Shown here piece after piece: positions 9,501-21,000 of a DNA stretch of 64,000 bases. Each line of letters begins with the position of its first letter. The first letter of the stretch is position 1. The notes under the pieces are model-generated. The model did not search any database, was not told the origin of the DNA, and worked only from the letters and a program-made list of their open reading frames with translations. Origin of the DNA: Sebastes aleutianus (Eukaryota > Chordata > Actinopteri > Perciformes > Sebastidae); contig CAKAKS010000004.1 of the NCBI GenBank assembly GCA_916700875.1, positions 10,560,534 through 10,624,533 of the forward strand, given 5' to 3'. The translations under genes were made by a program, and so were the position numbers.

Positions 9501-11935
9501 TTGTGTTCTACCATCATCCATCAGCTCAGGGCATTCCTGTCATGTGGCCTGGAAACAAGATCCCCGCTCCCTGGGCGAACACCACCCAACCCAACAAGCT
9601 CACAAAGGTCAGAAAACATTTCATTCAGTGGAAAATGAATACAGATATCTACACAATGGAGTATTTAAGCTAAAAGAAATCAACAGTTTAGACATTAGAT
9701 ACACAAGCTACTCTATGTCCCCACACATCTCACATTAAGGGGTGATTTGGATTGCATTTGTTGTGTTTAAACTGTTTGTGTTTGACTTTCTCCTGTCTAT
9801 AGTTCCTGGAAACTACACTGAGTGAAAGAGCGAAGCAGGGCTCCTTCCACGTTTCTCAGGCCATCCTCACACCCAAGCCCAACACCGTGGCCAAGGGCCT
9901 GGTCTGGGGGCTACGCGACTACCTGGTGGAGAGGTCAGTGACATTGTTTGGGTGTTTTAAGGAGGCTGTGGATGTGTGTATACATTAATTAGTATGTCAA
10001 CCTCTTTGTTGGTTTAGATACATTAGTTTTACATATAACTTGCTTTGAAACACATGTCTAAGATTTAGGAAGTGTGTGAGCGCGTATGTGCTCATGCATC
10101 TTTGAACCTTGTCCTCTTCTCTTCTGCTCAACTCCATTTAATCACTTTGGTCTGTGGCCAGTAGAGGGCAGTACAGTCAATGCTGCAAAATGCCTGCAAC
10201 AAAGAGGATTGGCATCTTTGCATATGCCCTTGAAAAAGGGACAAAGAGCAAACTAAGTACTTAAAGCGAATACATAGTAATAACAGAATAATGATTAAAA
10301 ATCTAAATAAAAACATCTTAATGAATAACTCTCCAACCAGTAAATGACTGTGTGTCATTACCTCCTTTCCAACTTTCTATTCAGCAAAAGTGGCGTTTCA
10401 TGTTTTATTCTTGAAATGCATTAAAATGCTCTTGTTTCGACATTTAAAAATATGTTATAAATGTGTCCATTTATGACATGAGATACGGTAGAATTAAAAC
10501 TGAAATAAATCCATTTATATATAAATGGCCATTATTATTATTATTTTTTATCATCATTGTACAAATTCAATAAATATAAACCCACGCCATCTGCCTCTGG
10601 CTGCAGATTTTCAGTGCTGTGTGTGTTCACATCGTGCCACGCTGCACCATCCAGACAACAATATGATTTCCTGGAGAAGCCTCTTTACATTTGTGGAGCT
10701 GTTGTTGCTCACGCTTCCCCGTGATTGGCACAGAGCTATGAGACCAGTGTGGCTGGCTAAGAGAGTATCTATTACTCACCACACCCTCTGATGGAGGATG
10801 TAGTGTAGTAGCAAAACCAGTGTGGATGTTTCTTCTACTTATATAACAGATTGACTACTTCTATAAAAAGTCTGTCTAAGCATGCATCTTTAAATTTGAC
10901 TTCTCTGTTTCACATCCACTGGTTTATTTCACTAAGGATTAGCTATAATCCTCTTCATCCATTTCCAAACTATAGAGGATCAAACAGAAACACATTTCAT
11001 CTCTCAGATAAGAGATCCTATTTCCTAAGCAAGGACTAAATTATTTGCACAAACTTTAGCAGTCATCTCGCTCGTTGAGCCTAAGCTTTGAGTGGAAATG
11101 ACAGCGGAAATCCTGACTTAGAGTACATATCCACCATACCCTTAAAAGTGAGAGAAGCAGCCACTCATGCCGGGGTATATAACGCCTGAGCGGACTCTCT
11201 GGCGAGACAGGAGGTGGTGGCCTAATTTTGCACTTCCGAGGAAATGGGATTGTTTATCACCGCCTGGGCAAACATTCTGACTTCCTGGTTTTGTTCTGCT
11301 GGCGGCTCAAACATAGTGGAGAATTTAAGGGTGTTGGAAATGATACAGCTACAGAGTCGTGGGCATGTGTTTGTGTGCTTGTGTGTGTTCCAAAACAGAA
11401 AGTGTTTGATTGGAAAGCAACGATTTTGAGACAATAGTGGCAATGTAGTCTCTCGCTGACAGACACACACAAACATCACTCCCTTTAACTTTTTTCCCCA
11501 TCAGGTCCATTTTCTCCCACATCAAGATACTGTAGCTCAAAACCTTATCAAGAACTTCTCATGAAATTTAGAGGACAGACAGACATTCAGCCAAGGAACA
11601 ACTGATTAGAGTTTGGCAGCGTTATAGACATAACTATAAACCTTACAGAGACAGAATCTTGGCTCTAGATAATTTCAGTATGCTTGCCGAATCAGTTTAA
11701 ATTCAAGTGACAGCATGTCCAGTATAACAACAAATAACAAAATAATTGTTTGCATTTCTTCTTCGGTGGCTCTAGAAACCTGCCAACCATCATGTCCTGG
11801 GTCCAGGCTCAGAGGCCGGGGGTGGACGGGGTCAACATCATCACCTCTGACTTTGTGGAGCTCACTGACTTTGCCAACGTTGTCATCAAACTCAACAACC
11901 TGCTTATGTCCGAACAGGACCGCAAACCAAGATGA
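6447..11935 (+). CDS. plcxd2: plcxd2: PI-PLC X domain-containing protein 2, complete, 8 exons
   Basis: Encodes a 323-residue single-domain protein of the PLCXD family, relatives of phospholipase C that keep only the catalytic X box. Exons: 6447-6549, 6725-6861, 7563-7682, 8106-8159, 8274-8429, 9497-9607, 9803-9933, 11776-11935; every join keeps frame. Visible landmarks are GSHDSF with catalytic-type His37, RYFDLR (93-98), YFIHGLFG with the second His114, VVFLDFNH, PAPWANTT, GSFHVSQAILTP and VNIITSDFVEL near the C-terminus. Length and motifs match PLCXD2 better than PLCXD3 (VGPDQ, IYFIHGLFG, ITSDFV). The start is set by an in-frame TAG at 6423-6425. There is no signal peptide or membrane segment, so a cytosolic or nuclear location is expected. 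phldb2 follows on the same strand, as in human. Confidence 0.95.
6690..6714. repeat. (ATC)8 microsatellite at the exon 2 acceptor of plcxd2
   Basis: Eight ATC units end 10 bp before the acceptor AG (6723-6724), so the repeat takes up the branch-point and pyrimidine-tract zone. Confidence 0.95.
6725..6861 (+). CDS. plcxd2: plcxd2 exon 2, first catalytic His
   Basis: Residues 35-80, with GSHDSFTFWVD at the front (His37) and VGPDQ. An (ATC)n microsatellite at 6690-6714 occupies most of the sequence just before the TCTTCCAG acceptor. Confidence 0.95.
7563..7682 (+). CDS. plcxd2: plcxd2 exon 3, second catalytic His
   Basis: Residues 81-120, containing GIRYFDLRVSSKPG and YFIHGLFGHK (His114). Phase 0 at both ends. 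Confidence 0.96.
8106..8159 (+). CDS. plcxd2: plcxd2 exon 4
   Basis: Residues 121-138 (VSDGLQEINSFLSRHRKE), a 54-bp exon, phase 0 at both ends. It corresponds to the VWDGLMEIDSFL segment of human PLCXD2. Confidence 0.94.
8274..8429 (+). CDS. plcxd2: plcxd2 exon 5
   Basis: Residues 139-190, containing VVFLDFNHYYAM, the conserved acidic strand of the X domain, then SKLCSNCAVESITL. Phase 0 at both ends. Confidence 0.96.
9497..9607 (+). CDS. plcxd2: plcxd2 exon 6
   Basis: Residues 191-227, containing VIVFYHHP and WPGNKIPAPWANTT. Phase 0 at both ends. Confidence 0.95.
9803..9933 (+). CDS. plcxd2: plcxd2 exon 7
   Basis: Residues 228-270 plus two bases of Arg271. It contains LSERAKQGSFHVSQAILTP. 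The exon ends in phase 2 with an AG|GTCAGT donor. I recall a human isoform that diverges after this exon. Confidence 0.94.
10158..10171 (+). promoter_or_regulatory. CTCF core motif match
   Basis: CCAGTAGAGGGCAG matches every position of the consensus CCASYAGRKGGCRS. It lies in plcxd2 intron 7, in forward orientation. Binding itself cannot be inferred from one match. Confidence 0.45.
11776..11935 (+). CDS. plcxd2: plcxd2 exon 8 and stop
   Basis: Residues 271-323, with VNIITSDFVELTDFANVV, ending SEQDRKPR and TGA at 11933-11935. It completes the split Arg codon from exon 7 across a 1.8-kb intron. Confidence 0.94.
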
Positions 11936-12781
11936 CACATGTTTGCACAACAGGACAAATGTGCGCTGACCCACGGTGTGGTGGAGGTCAGATGGCACAT
12001 TCTTCCACCATGGTTGGATAATAGTTCTTACATAATGCTGGTGCCCCTAGGAAGTTAGTTTTAATAATAATGTATTGCATTAGTCACTTTATCCTCGGCT
12101 AACAAATAGCGATTTATTTTGCTGATAAGGTTTCATTGTCTCGCTCAAGGACACTTCAGCAGTAAGGTACACATGAGCCAGGGACCCTTTAGACCCTTGA
12201 GTGACGTAAAACCTTTAAAACATCACAGTTTTGGTTTCAGCCGACTCTCTGCCCCAATATCATCAAGTCCAAAAAAGGGAAAGAAGCTGGAGCTCAGATC
12301 GCCATCATCATAAGGTCAAACAAAACCTGTCATAGCTTTGGCTTCTGGATTTGTTTTCTTACATTCCCTTCTGGAGGAAACTGGAAATATACCACATTGG
12401 TACTATCTGATGACAATGCAGCACAGGTCACCATGCAGAAACAGACTCACAACTACCTGCGACCTGGACAATGATCATATGACTCAGGGATTTCACTTAC
12501 ACATCTCAAATGTTACAATAGCTGTCCTTTTGTTTTTTAAATATTCTGATTACATCACAGATTTGTTTTCATCATGGTGAAAGTCAGGATCCTATATTCC
12601 ATAATTGTTTTTCTTTTTGAAATACTGTATGCAAAGGTATTTAAAGCATCCTAACTTGTGTACACATCGAATGAAAAGTGATCGGGACAAACATTTTGTT
12701 TACGGACTACTAATACATCCAACATTATGTTAAAGGACTGTGAAAGTAAATTCTCGACAAGTGGAATTTGTTTACAATACA

Positions 12782-13417
12782 TTAAAGAGGACCTATTCTG
12801 CTCATTTTCAGGTGCATACTTGTATTTTAGGTTTCTACTAGAACATGTTTACATGCTTTAATGTTCAAAAAAAACTTTATTTTTCTCATACCGGTTGTGC
12901 TGCAGCACTTCTTTTCACACTCTGTCTGAAACACTCTGTTAGAGCTCCTGCTCACCGCCCTCGAAAAGCCCAGTCTGCTCTGATTGGTCAGCTGGTCCAT
13001 TATGTTGTGATTGGTCAACTGAACCAAACTCTTTGGACTCCGCTCCAGCTCCGCTCTAACTAGCTTTGTTTGAGGGCGTGCCAAACTAGCCGCTAGGCAG
13101 GTATTATGCAAATGTGTTACTTGGTGACATCACCACGTTACTGAAGAAAAGGCATGACTTCAAGCGAGGCGTTTTAGGCAGTTCAAGAGCAGTGTTTCTG
13201 TGGGGGAGAGTTTAGCTTTGTTTATACTCGCGCAAGACACCGTGGCGCGGGCATCACAATCATGCATCACTACGGCGACCATAAATCAGGTTTAACTCTC
13301 TTTTTGGCGTGGACTTTGGGCTTTGTAACTTTGCAGACCTTTTACATGCACAAAACAAACTATGCAACACACTAAAGGAAAGGGGAAATGCACAAAAGCA
13401 TAGTAGGTCTTCTTTAA
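12782..13417. mobile_element. TTAA-bounded MITE (piggyBac-like, non-autonomous)
   Basis: A 636-bp block starts TTAAAGAGGACCTATTCTGC and ends with the inverted form of TTAAAGAAGACCTACTATGC, so 17 of 20 terminal bases match. TTAA is the target site of piggyBac-type transposons. The interior is non-coding, with ATTGGT motifs and CpG-rich stretches. I recognise the left end as a widespread percomorph repeat. It lies about 0.85 kb past the plcxd2 stop. Confidence 0.8.
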
Positions 13418-15648
13418 TAATTGCAAACACTTGGACAGTGAGCTAAAGTTGTGTTTTTAACTACATGCACTTGGTGTTTTCCCCATAATGAAAAGTACAG
13501 ACTGCAGTATTTTTGTTTCTATGTTAAGCAATGCCACGTGTTGTGAAAAAAGGAGCCCACTGTGCCAACACTGTTTCAGTACATATCGCTGGGCTGTTAA
13601 GTTTAACTAGCGATGCAAACGGTGGCAACTTTTTAGGGGGGGATTGCAGAGGCAGACGCCAAGTATGTGTGGAACTTGTGCCACGTGCTCATAAAACACG
13701 TGCACCCATACATATACATAGCTGTAAATGTTCATGTTTACAGTATTTTTGCTCAGTATTTTTTTCACTTCCATTGTTTAACTAGAGATGCAGAAATGGA
13801 ACCAATCTCCTGGGATGATACAATTATGTAGGGGAAATGCATAGAAGAACATTTATGAATATGTCAAGTCTGCATTGGGCTCCATAAGACATATCTTTTA
13901 TAAATAGCAAGGGGATAAAATGGCCAACGTATTGTAGTCTGAAATGTTTGTGTGTGTATATCTGTGTGTGTGTTTGTGTGTGTGCTTTGTGGGCCCAGTG
14001 ATTACTATGCATGACGTGGACGGTACTGCGTTGACAGTCGCCTTGCATTCCTGTGGTCAGAGTAGGGGATGAGAGGAGGAGGAGAGAGACGGCAGAAGAA
14101 GACGCAAAGTGATTTACAAAGCAGAGGAGAAATTGAGAGAAAGTCCAGCTGGAATCATAGAAAAATGGAGGATGCAGAGAGAGATATCTGAACAGCTGTT
14201 TTTTACCCCTTCAGCAGCAGCAGCAGCATCTAACAGGAAAGTCAAATGTTTTCTTTCCATATCACCCTTCTTTTTTTCACTCCCTGACTCACTTGTGTGA
14301 AATTGCCTGCTCTGTCCAGGCCACATTGTTGACATGGTCGGTGGTCACTAAGCGCCATGAGGCTCACATACACCAACACACACATAGTCACAAGCACAGG
14401 CACTTTAATTGTGGTGTAATTACACATACCATGGCAGGCAAGTGGGAGAACGCAAAGCAGCAGCTCCGAATGATGGAGAGCATTCCTTTGTTGTTTGGAT
14501 TGGTCCCCTCTCTCACACACAAACACACACACACACACACACACACTCCTCTGTATCCCTGCTGGCTTCCCGGGTTTCAAAGGAGAAGACGGCAACTCAA
14601 GCATGATCTTCCAGGTGTTAATAAAAAGTATTATGATACTGTATTTGTGCCTGTGTGCATGTGTTTGCCAACCGAGATTCTGTTATTCTACAAAAAGTGG
14701 TGCAAACATTGACACACACCTCTCCAAAACTATTTTTTGTTTACATTCTAAGTCGATGTGCAACTACACTTGCTTTTTACAACCTTTACGCCCCATCACA
14801 TCATTTCTCTCTCCCTAAATTCCGTCCCCTCCCCATCTGCACCGCAAAGTTATAACAAACAGACTTCACTTGGCTTCATCGCAGCCAAACACATGGTCAG
14901 TTTCCAGTCTTTAATAATGTTTTGTTTTGGCGTTTCAGTGGCAGTAACATCAACACACTCATGCTTTGGTTGCACGGTGTGTTTGTGTTAAATAAAGATG
15001 TGCAACTATTCTTGGAACGCCATTTGTGTCAGCCTAAAAAAGAGCGATTAAACAGCATTCTGCAAAATACAATGGTGAGTAAACCAAGTTTGGGTTCATT
15101 TAACCACCGCTATATCCCTGGTGTTAAGTGACGTCAGCGATTTGAGTCGACCAGGTCAGTAACATCCATTACACACAGATTTGCTAGTGTTCTCTTTTAG
15201 ACCATGATGACTACAGTATTGAAACAGCTGTTAAAAACAGACGACACTGTATCGTATGACTATCCCACCTCTGACCGAATGTGGGGTGAGTAAAGAAAGA
15301 TAAAGACCAGACAAAACGTGTAGAGGCAAGGCACCAGACGACTACAAACAGATGAAAATGCACCTCGCTTACCCTTAAGCCACGAACTGTGTCGGTGTCA
15401 TCCAATTATCTGTCATCAAGATGTTATTTAAAAAGCATGTGGGTTGATTAGTTTTACCCACACAAATCCTCAAAGCCCCATACATCCATGATAATACCAG
15501 GGATGTCTTTGAGATTGTATGAGCTGTCAGAGTATTGGTGTTAAGTGGTTCAGATACTGTTTCAAAGGCTTGTTTTTGTACACTGTAAAAAATCAGTTAT
15601 GGCAAAAAAGTAAAATGTATCTAAATGAAAATGCGTCTCTCACTGCAG

Positions 15649-15813
15649 GGTCATCCTGTCACAGGTTTCTCTCCAAACAGCTCCAGAGTTCCTGCTCAGC
15701 CTCCTCCTGGGATCACATGGGAGCTGTGGAATTCACTCCGGAATGCTATCAAACGTTCGGCAGACCCCTCGAACCCACGGTTCTCTGAGATGATGTCATT
15801 GGGAAAAGCTTAG
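15649..15813 (+). other. orphan terminal-exon candidate
   Basis: A CTCACTGCAG acceptor precedes a 165-bp open segment ending in TAG. It encodes GHPVTGFSPNSSRVPAQPPP, then WELWNSLRNAIKRSADPSN and SEMMSLGKA. Composition looks protein-like, but I do not recognise the family. It could be an alternative 3' exon of plcxd2, part of an unknown small gene, or chance. An upstream in-phase segment at about 14559-14613 (GFPGFKGEDGNSSMIFQ with a GTGTTA donor) would join it in phase 0. Confidence 0.25.
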
Positions 15814-17984
15814 CAGCTCTCATGCTAGAGCAAAGCAACCATGGAGGCCTAATAGCTTTATCGCTTCTGGAAACACTTTAGAAGAAAGAAAGTTAAAAGG
15901 AACTGCAAGGCCATTTTCAGGGAGCATTATCCTGATTTAGCTGTTCCCTTTTTAAGGCTTTTGGCTCCAAAAATGTGGTGAGCCAAGACCTAAAATGGCA
16001 AAAAAAAGTCCACATTGGAAGCAAATTTCAGAATGTCTGGTGTTGGTTGCATTGGTTGACAATAATAACAAAAGATAATGTATCATAATGGGCAGTGCTC
16101 ATTTTCCCCAATATCCCACTATGGGTCCAGCCTATGTTGTCTCCTTTTTCCCTCCTTTATCCTCGGGATAACAGAGTGCAGACAGTTGGGTTCGTGAACT
16201 TTATGGAATTTGAAGATTCACACTTTGAGGGATATGTGATTCTGTGGGTTCAAAACCTTTATTGTCTCTTTCTTGGCCAGTACATCTCTACACATACCGG
16301 GTGACGGAGAGCTGAGAAGCATGTGGAGAAAGTGGAGCAGGGCTGGTTGCACAAGCTCTCTTCCTGTTTATCCACAAAAAGATCCTTGCGGTGCCTGAGA
16401 GATAAGATAGTCCCACTGCCATGGATATGCATGTGTGTGCATGTGCTTTTGTTTGTGTGTGTATGCAAACCTTCCTTTGGCCGCCGTCCTAACCAGAGGA
16501 CCGCTTCCAAGACTACATTTATCATTGTCCAGCCATAAGAACACACCACGAGTTACACTTCAGTTGAGGTCCGTGTGCATAGCCTAAACAAAAGTCTCCA
16601 TGACTTAGGTTGTATTATAGTCGTGCACAATGTGTGTTGTTGTTGTTGTTTTATGTAACCTCTGTTATGGAACTGTGGAGAATGCATGAACCTGTGCCAA
16701 AGAAAATACCTCTGATACAGAACTGCTTGCATTCACTCCACGGTGTCTTCAGACCGATGCATGACCGTACATGTAGCGGAGATTTTTCACATGGCGCACA
16801 TAACTGTCACTGCTTAAATACCCACAGTTCCTTGCTGCATTGGACATATTTTTAAGGATACAGTATGTGTTGAAACACAGGTATATTTTGTACAAATATT
16901 ATTTTCCCCATATAACTACAATATTGTTGAAACAGCCGATAAACTCATCATCTCTCTTGGTTCTTATCTTATATAATTGTATAAATAGCTCCCCCTGTTG
17001 CACTATAAAGGCCGAGTGTGATGGAATTAAAAGCCACATCAGTTTCACCATAAATGTTTATTCAAGACTTATGGTAATTGGAGAAATCATAATTTATGTG
17101 GTATATGTTTCTTTGTTGTTGTACTCTGCAATTAACCCCCCTGTTTATGCAGAGGCAATATATTTTGTAGCAGGCCCCATACAGTATATAGGCTATACAG
17201 TACAATTTGAGATTATGGTGTTTTTCTTACAAGGGAATGTACATAATTATGTTTTATTAACCGTCATCATTAATCACTGAATGCAAGTGCTTGCTGCATG
17301 ATATTTATGAGTTGTGCCGGTTTTGTTTGAGCACCAGTCTGGATCTGTCTCCATCCATGGACTGAATGTATCAAAACCCGCCAGTATTAGGACTGCATTG
17401 TGTCAAGTGAATGGAGACTAGACTGCATTCCTGTTGTAATATCATCAGCTAAACATGCTTCTTATCAAGGTTTTTTTTTTTATCATTGCTGCCAAGTAGG
17501 TCTGAAAGAATGCTCCCTCTCTCCCCTTTTCTCCCTCTCACCTCTCTTTGTCAGCCTCTCTCTGAGCCAGTAAGAAGGAGAGGTCAAGTGTAGGTTGTCT
17601 GTTAACACCTGCACATTATGCTCTCTGTGTGTGTGTGTCAGTGAGTTTGAGGTAGAGAGAGAGAGAGAGGTAGAGAGAGAGAGAGAGAGAGAGACTCCCT
17701 CCCCTTGTTCCCTCTCCAGCTCCACTTCCAGCTGTTGCTGCATTCCTCCACACGTCGCAATTGGCTGAGGCTGCAGGCTTTTTTACGTTTGTGTACCTTT
17801 GTGTTTCATGTGTGTGTGTGAATTGTGACAGAGCACTAAAAGTACCTCCTAGACATCCTACAGGTTGCTTGTGCTGCACTGGGAATGTATTTGCCGTGGA
17901 GAAGGAGACTGTGATCACAGCAGTGCGCAGGAGTGACAGGATATCTTCTGGATCTTATAGCAGCTGCGTCCTTTTCTGCAAACC

Positions 17985-18017
17985 ATGACAGAGGTGGCCA
18001 GTCCAGCTTCAATAATG
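17985..18017 (+). CDS. phldb2: phldb2 exon 1
   Basis: Eleven residues, MTEVASPASIM, from an ACCATGA start, ending in phase 0 at an ATG|GTAAGT donor. The choice rests on the strong donor, the upstream in-frame stop and the phase match to exon 2. An alternative first exon further down intron 1 cannot be excluded. Confidence 0.65.
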
Positions 18018-21000
18018 GTAAGTGCGTTTTTATTTTGGGGGGAAAGGTACAGAATTACCTTTTTTTTTATTATGATGCAAATGTGTATTTTTCTAAGTTA
18101 GGAAGTATATTTAAACTCTTTCATGGTGTTTTTAAAACCAGCAGCCTGGTGGTGTTTAATCCACAGCTCAGGGAGTTTCTTTACAGTGTTTGTTTCTCAA
18201 GTGAGCTGTGTAAAGATTAGCTAATCTTATCCGGATTTTGTTCTCAGCAAATAGCCTACAATACAAGGGAAGTATTGTTTGTTTCTGGGCTACTGATTAA
18301 AAGTCCCCAGTATATATGTGCGTATCATAGTGATTCCATTTGGGATATAGATATTTCAATTATATTATTTTATTATACCATAGGGATATTATGAGGCGGA
18401 AAAGTGGACAAATCAGAGCAGTTCCTTACTAAAAAAGAAGTTCATTCAAGTATGCTATTAGTATTCTTCTTTTAAACTTAAAATAAGAGAGTATGCTTTC
18501 TGTTTACGTTTTATGTACTAATCAGAGATATACTTAACACAAGTTTACATGAGTATACTTGGCTCATACTGACAAATATACAGAAAAGTATACTCGGCTT
18601 ATGCATGCCGACTTGTACTTAATCCTTTGATCAAGCTTTACTTAAGAAAAGTATACATACTTGGCTCATACTGACAAGTATGCAGAGAAGTCTAAGTATA
18701 CTTGGCTTATAGGCCTACTTGTACTTAATCTTTTGATCGAGACATACTTAAGAAAAGTATACATAAGTATACTTGGCTCATACTGACAAGTATACAGTAA
18801 AGTCTAAGTATACTTGGCTCATACTGACAAGTATACAGTAAAGTCTAAGTATACTTGGCTCATACTGACAAGTATACAGTAAAGTCTAAGTATACTTGGC
18901 TTATACTGACAAGTATACAGTAAAGTCTAAGTATACTTGGCTTATAGGCCTACTTGTACTTTTGATTGAGATGTACTTAATAAAAGTATAATTAAGTATG
19001 CTTGCCTTACAGGCCTACTTGGCTTATAGTTGTGCTTACTTTGTGATAGAGTAGCCTATTAAAGTCTGTTTTGACTGATTATGAATGGGATATTGTTAGT
19101 GTGTGAATAAGAGCCCCATCCCACATTTGACACAAACAAACCTAAAGAATATCTCAGTGGATTGGCCCATGGCACAAGCTGGTACACCTAAATTACTCCA
19201 TGACTCACTTGTTCTATAGCTTCAATGAACTCATCGAAGCAATACATGTTTCTTCCCCTCTTGGAAATCAACCAGACCAAGTGGCAACATTAAGAAATGT
19301 ATTAAATCGGGTCCTGTGTATCTAGATTGATCTGACATCGTATTACCTTCCCAGTGAGGAAATTATATACTGTACAATGTTACTCTTGGTTCATGTGGAG
19401 TTGTTCTTGTCAGTTATATGGAAACAAATTGTATGCTGCAAATTATGGCTCAGGATCATGTAATCATTAGGTTATGTTGTGGATTTGTCTGTGGTGTGTG
19501 CGACCACAACACTTTACCCAGATAGCAACACATCTGTGTGTTTATTTCAACATAGAATGATAAGCTATATGTTAAAATCATTATCAAGTTGGCTCTGGTC
19601 ATGATGTGGAAACCAGGAGGATGCAACTGTTCTATCACAAGGACTCAACATACCAATACTGGTATCAGTTACTAGACTCATACTGCACCAGACCGAAAAT
19701 GAAAGAATTTTGATATAATATACAGCACTTGAAATGAGCGATGAAGCAAATTATATTTCTATTCTGTGTTGTGAAGATTTTGTCAAGATGTGTTTACCGA
19801 ATATATGCTTGGATTGTCATCAGTGCGGTATAGGATCACATTTTGTTTGGAGGCCAGTGGTGCAACTTAGGGAAACTTTTTTTTGGTCCACCATTAATCT
19901 CTTTTCCTTCATCTACGGATTTTTTAGGCTGTGTTTTTATTTTATTTTGTTTCCCCCGACACACTCTTATTATCTCAAAATCCATCTTTCTGCCGTCCTC
20001 CTTTCTTCTTATTCAGCGGTCACAGTTCATTTCACCATGTGAGCTATACATTGCCATAATGTGGGCTATATGTCCCTCTACCAATTCACCGTCCCTCCTC
20101 GTCTCTCTGTCATATCCGGCCCCTCACAAACCCAAACATCAGTTGATCCCCTCCATATGGCGGTAAAGGTAATCTGGGCTTTTCCAAAGACACACACACC
20201 CTCGAGAGAAATTCAAGTTAGATTTCCTCCAACTCTGAGTCAGCTGCAATAACAATGGACTTTCTTTCCTGTGAGGATCTTGCATTTGGGTAAATGATAG
20301 AAAAAAAAGAAAAGTGTGAGAGAGTTTGAGTTGGAGAACAATGCCCCTGGATGTTTGTTACGTTTTGAGCAGGGAATCAAGGTCAAGTTGTGTTAACCAG
20401 TTTTCAGAGTTTTCACCAAAACACAAACACATGCACGGAAACACATGCACCCACACACAATGAGGCAAATTGAAGAGTTTCTTCTATGGACAGAGAAGAG
20501 CAGTAATTTATGTCCAAAAGGATACGTGCATGTGTGTGTGGGAATGATGACGTCTATGGTGTGAACGCATGCATAAGGCATAGTTTGTTGAAGACATTAT
20601 TGCACACAGAACACAGAGTGTATAGATAGTAGAAGGGAGGAAGATAACCCCATGAGTTGCTGTATAAAGAGGGACACAGAGAGAGGGACTCCATATTAAA
20701 CAGCATCCGTGATACAATGCTGGCTTTGTCAGGTGGGAGGAGGAGAGGGTAATGCTGGAATGTAAGGGGAGGGGATGTTAGTGAGAGACAGAGGGATGGA
20801 GAAAGAGAGAGATGAAGACAGAGGGAGGAGTGCAACAAGGGTAAATACAGCATTTAACACATCAAGAGCGTGAGAGAGGAAACCAGGTGGGAAGACAGCG
20901 TTTTTAAACAAATACTGCGCAGGTAATATTAAAAAATAAATGAACAATCTCTCTTAGCTAGACGACTTATACTTCTTAAATGGAAGGAAAAGTATCCTCG

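Larger units (their letters stand above)
11936..17984. other. plcxd2-phldb2 intergenic region
   Basis: The proximal part is probably plcxd2 3' UTR, but I could not fix a polyadenylation site. It holds the 12782-13417 MITE, a CA microsatellite (14513-14546), two weak orphan exon candidates (about 14559-14613 and 15649-15813) and a GA microsatellite (17652-17694). The last 250 bp probably hold the phldb2 promoter and leader. An inverted CCAAT box (ATTGG, 17760-17764) lies about 220 bp upstream of the phldb2 ATG. Confidence 0.55.

Noticed and set aside
14513..14613. Collagen-like GFPGFKGEDG words
   Set aside because: Only one short stretch next to a CA microsatellite, with no Gly-X-Y continuation; kept only as a weak partner of the 15649 candidate.
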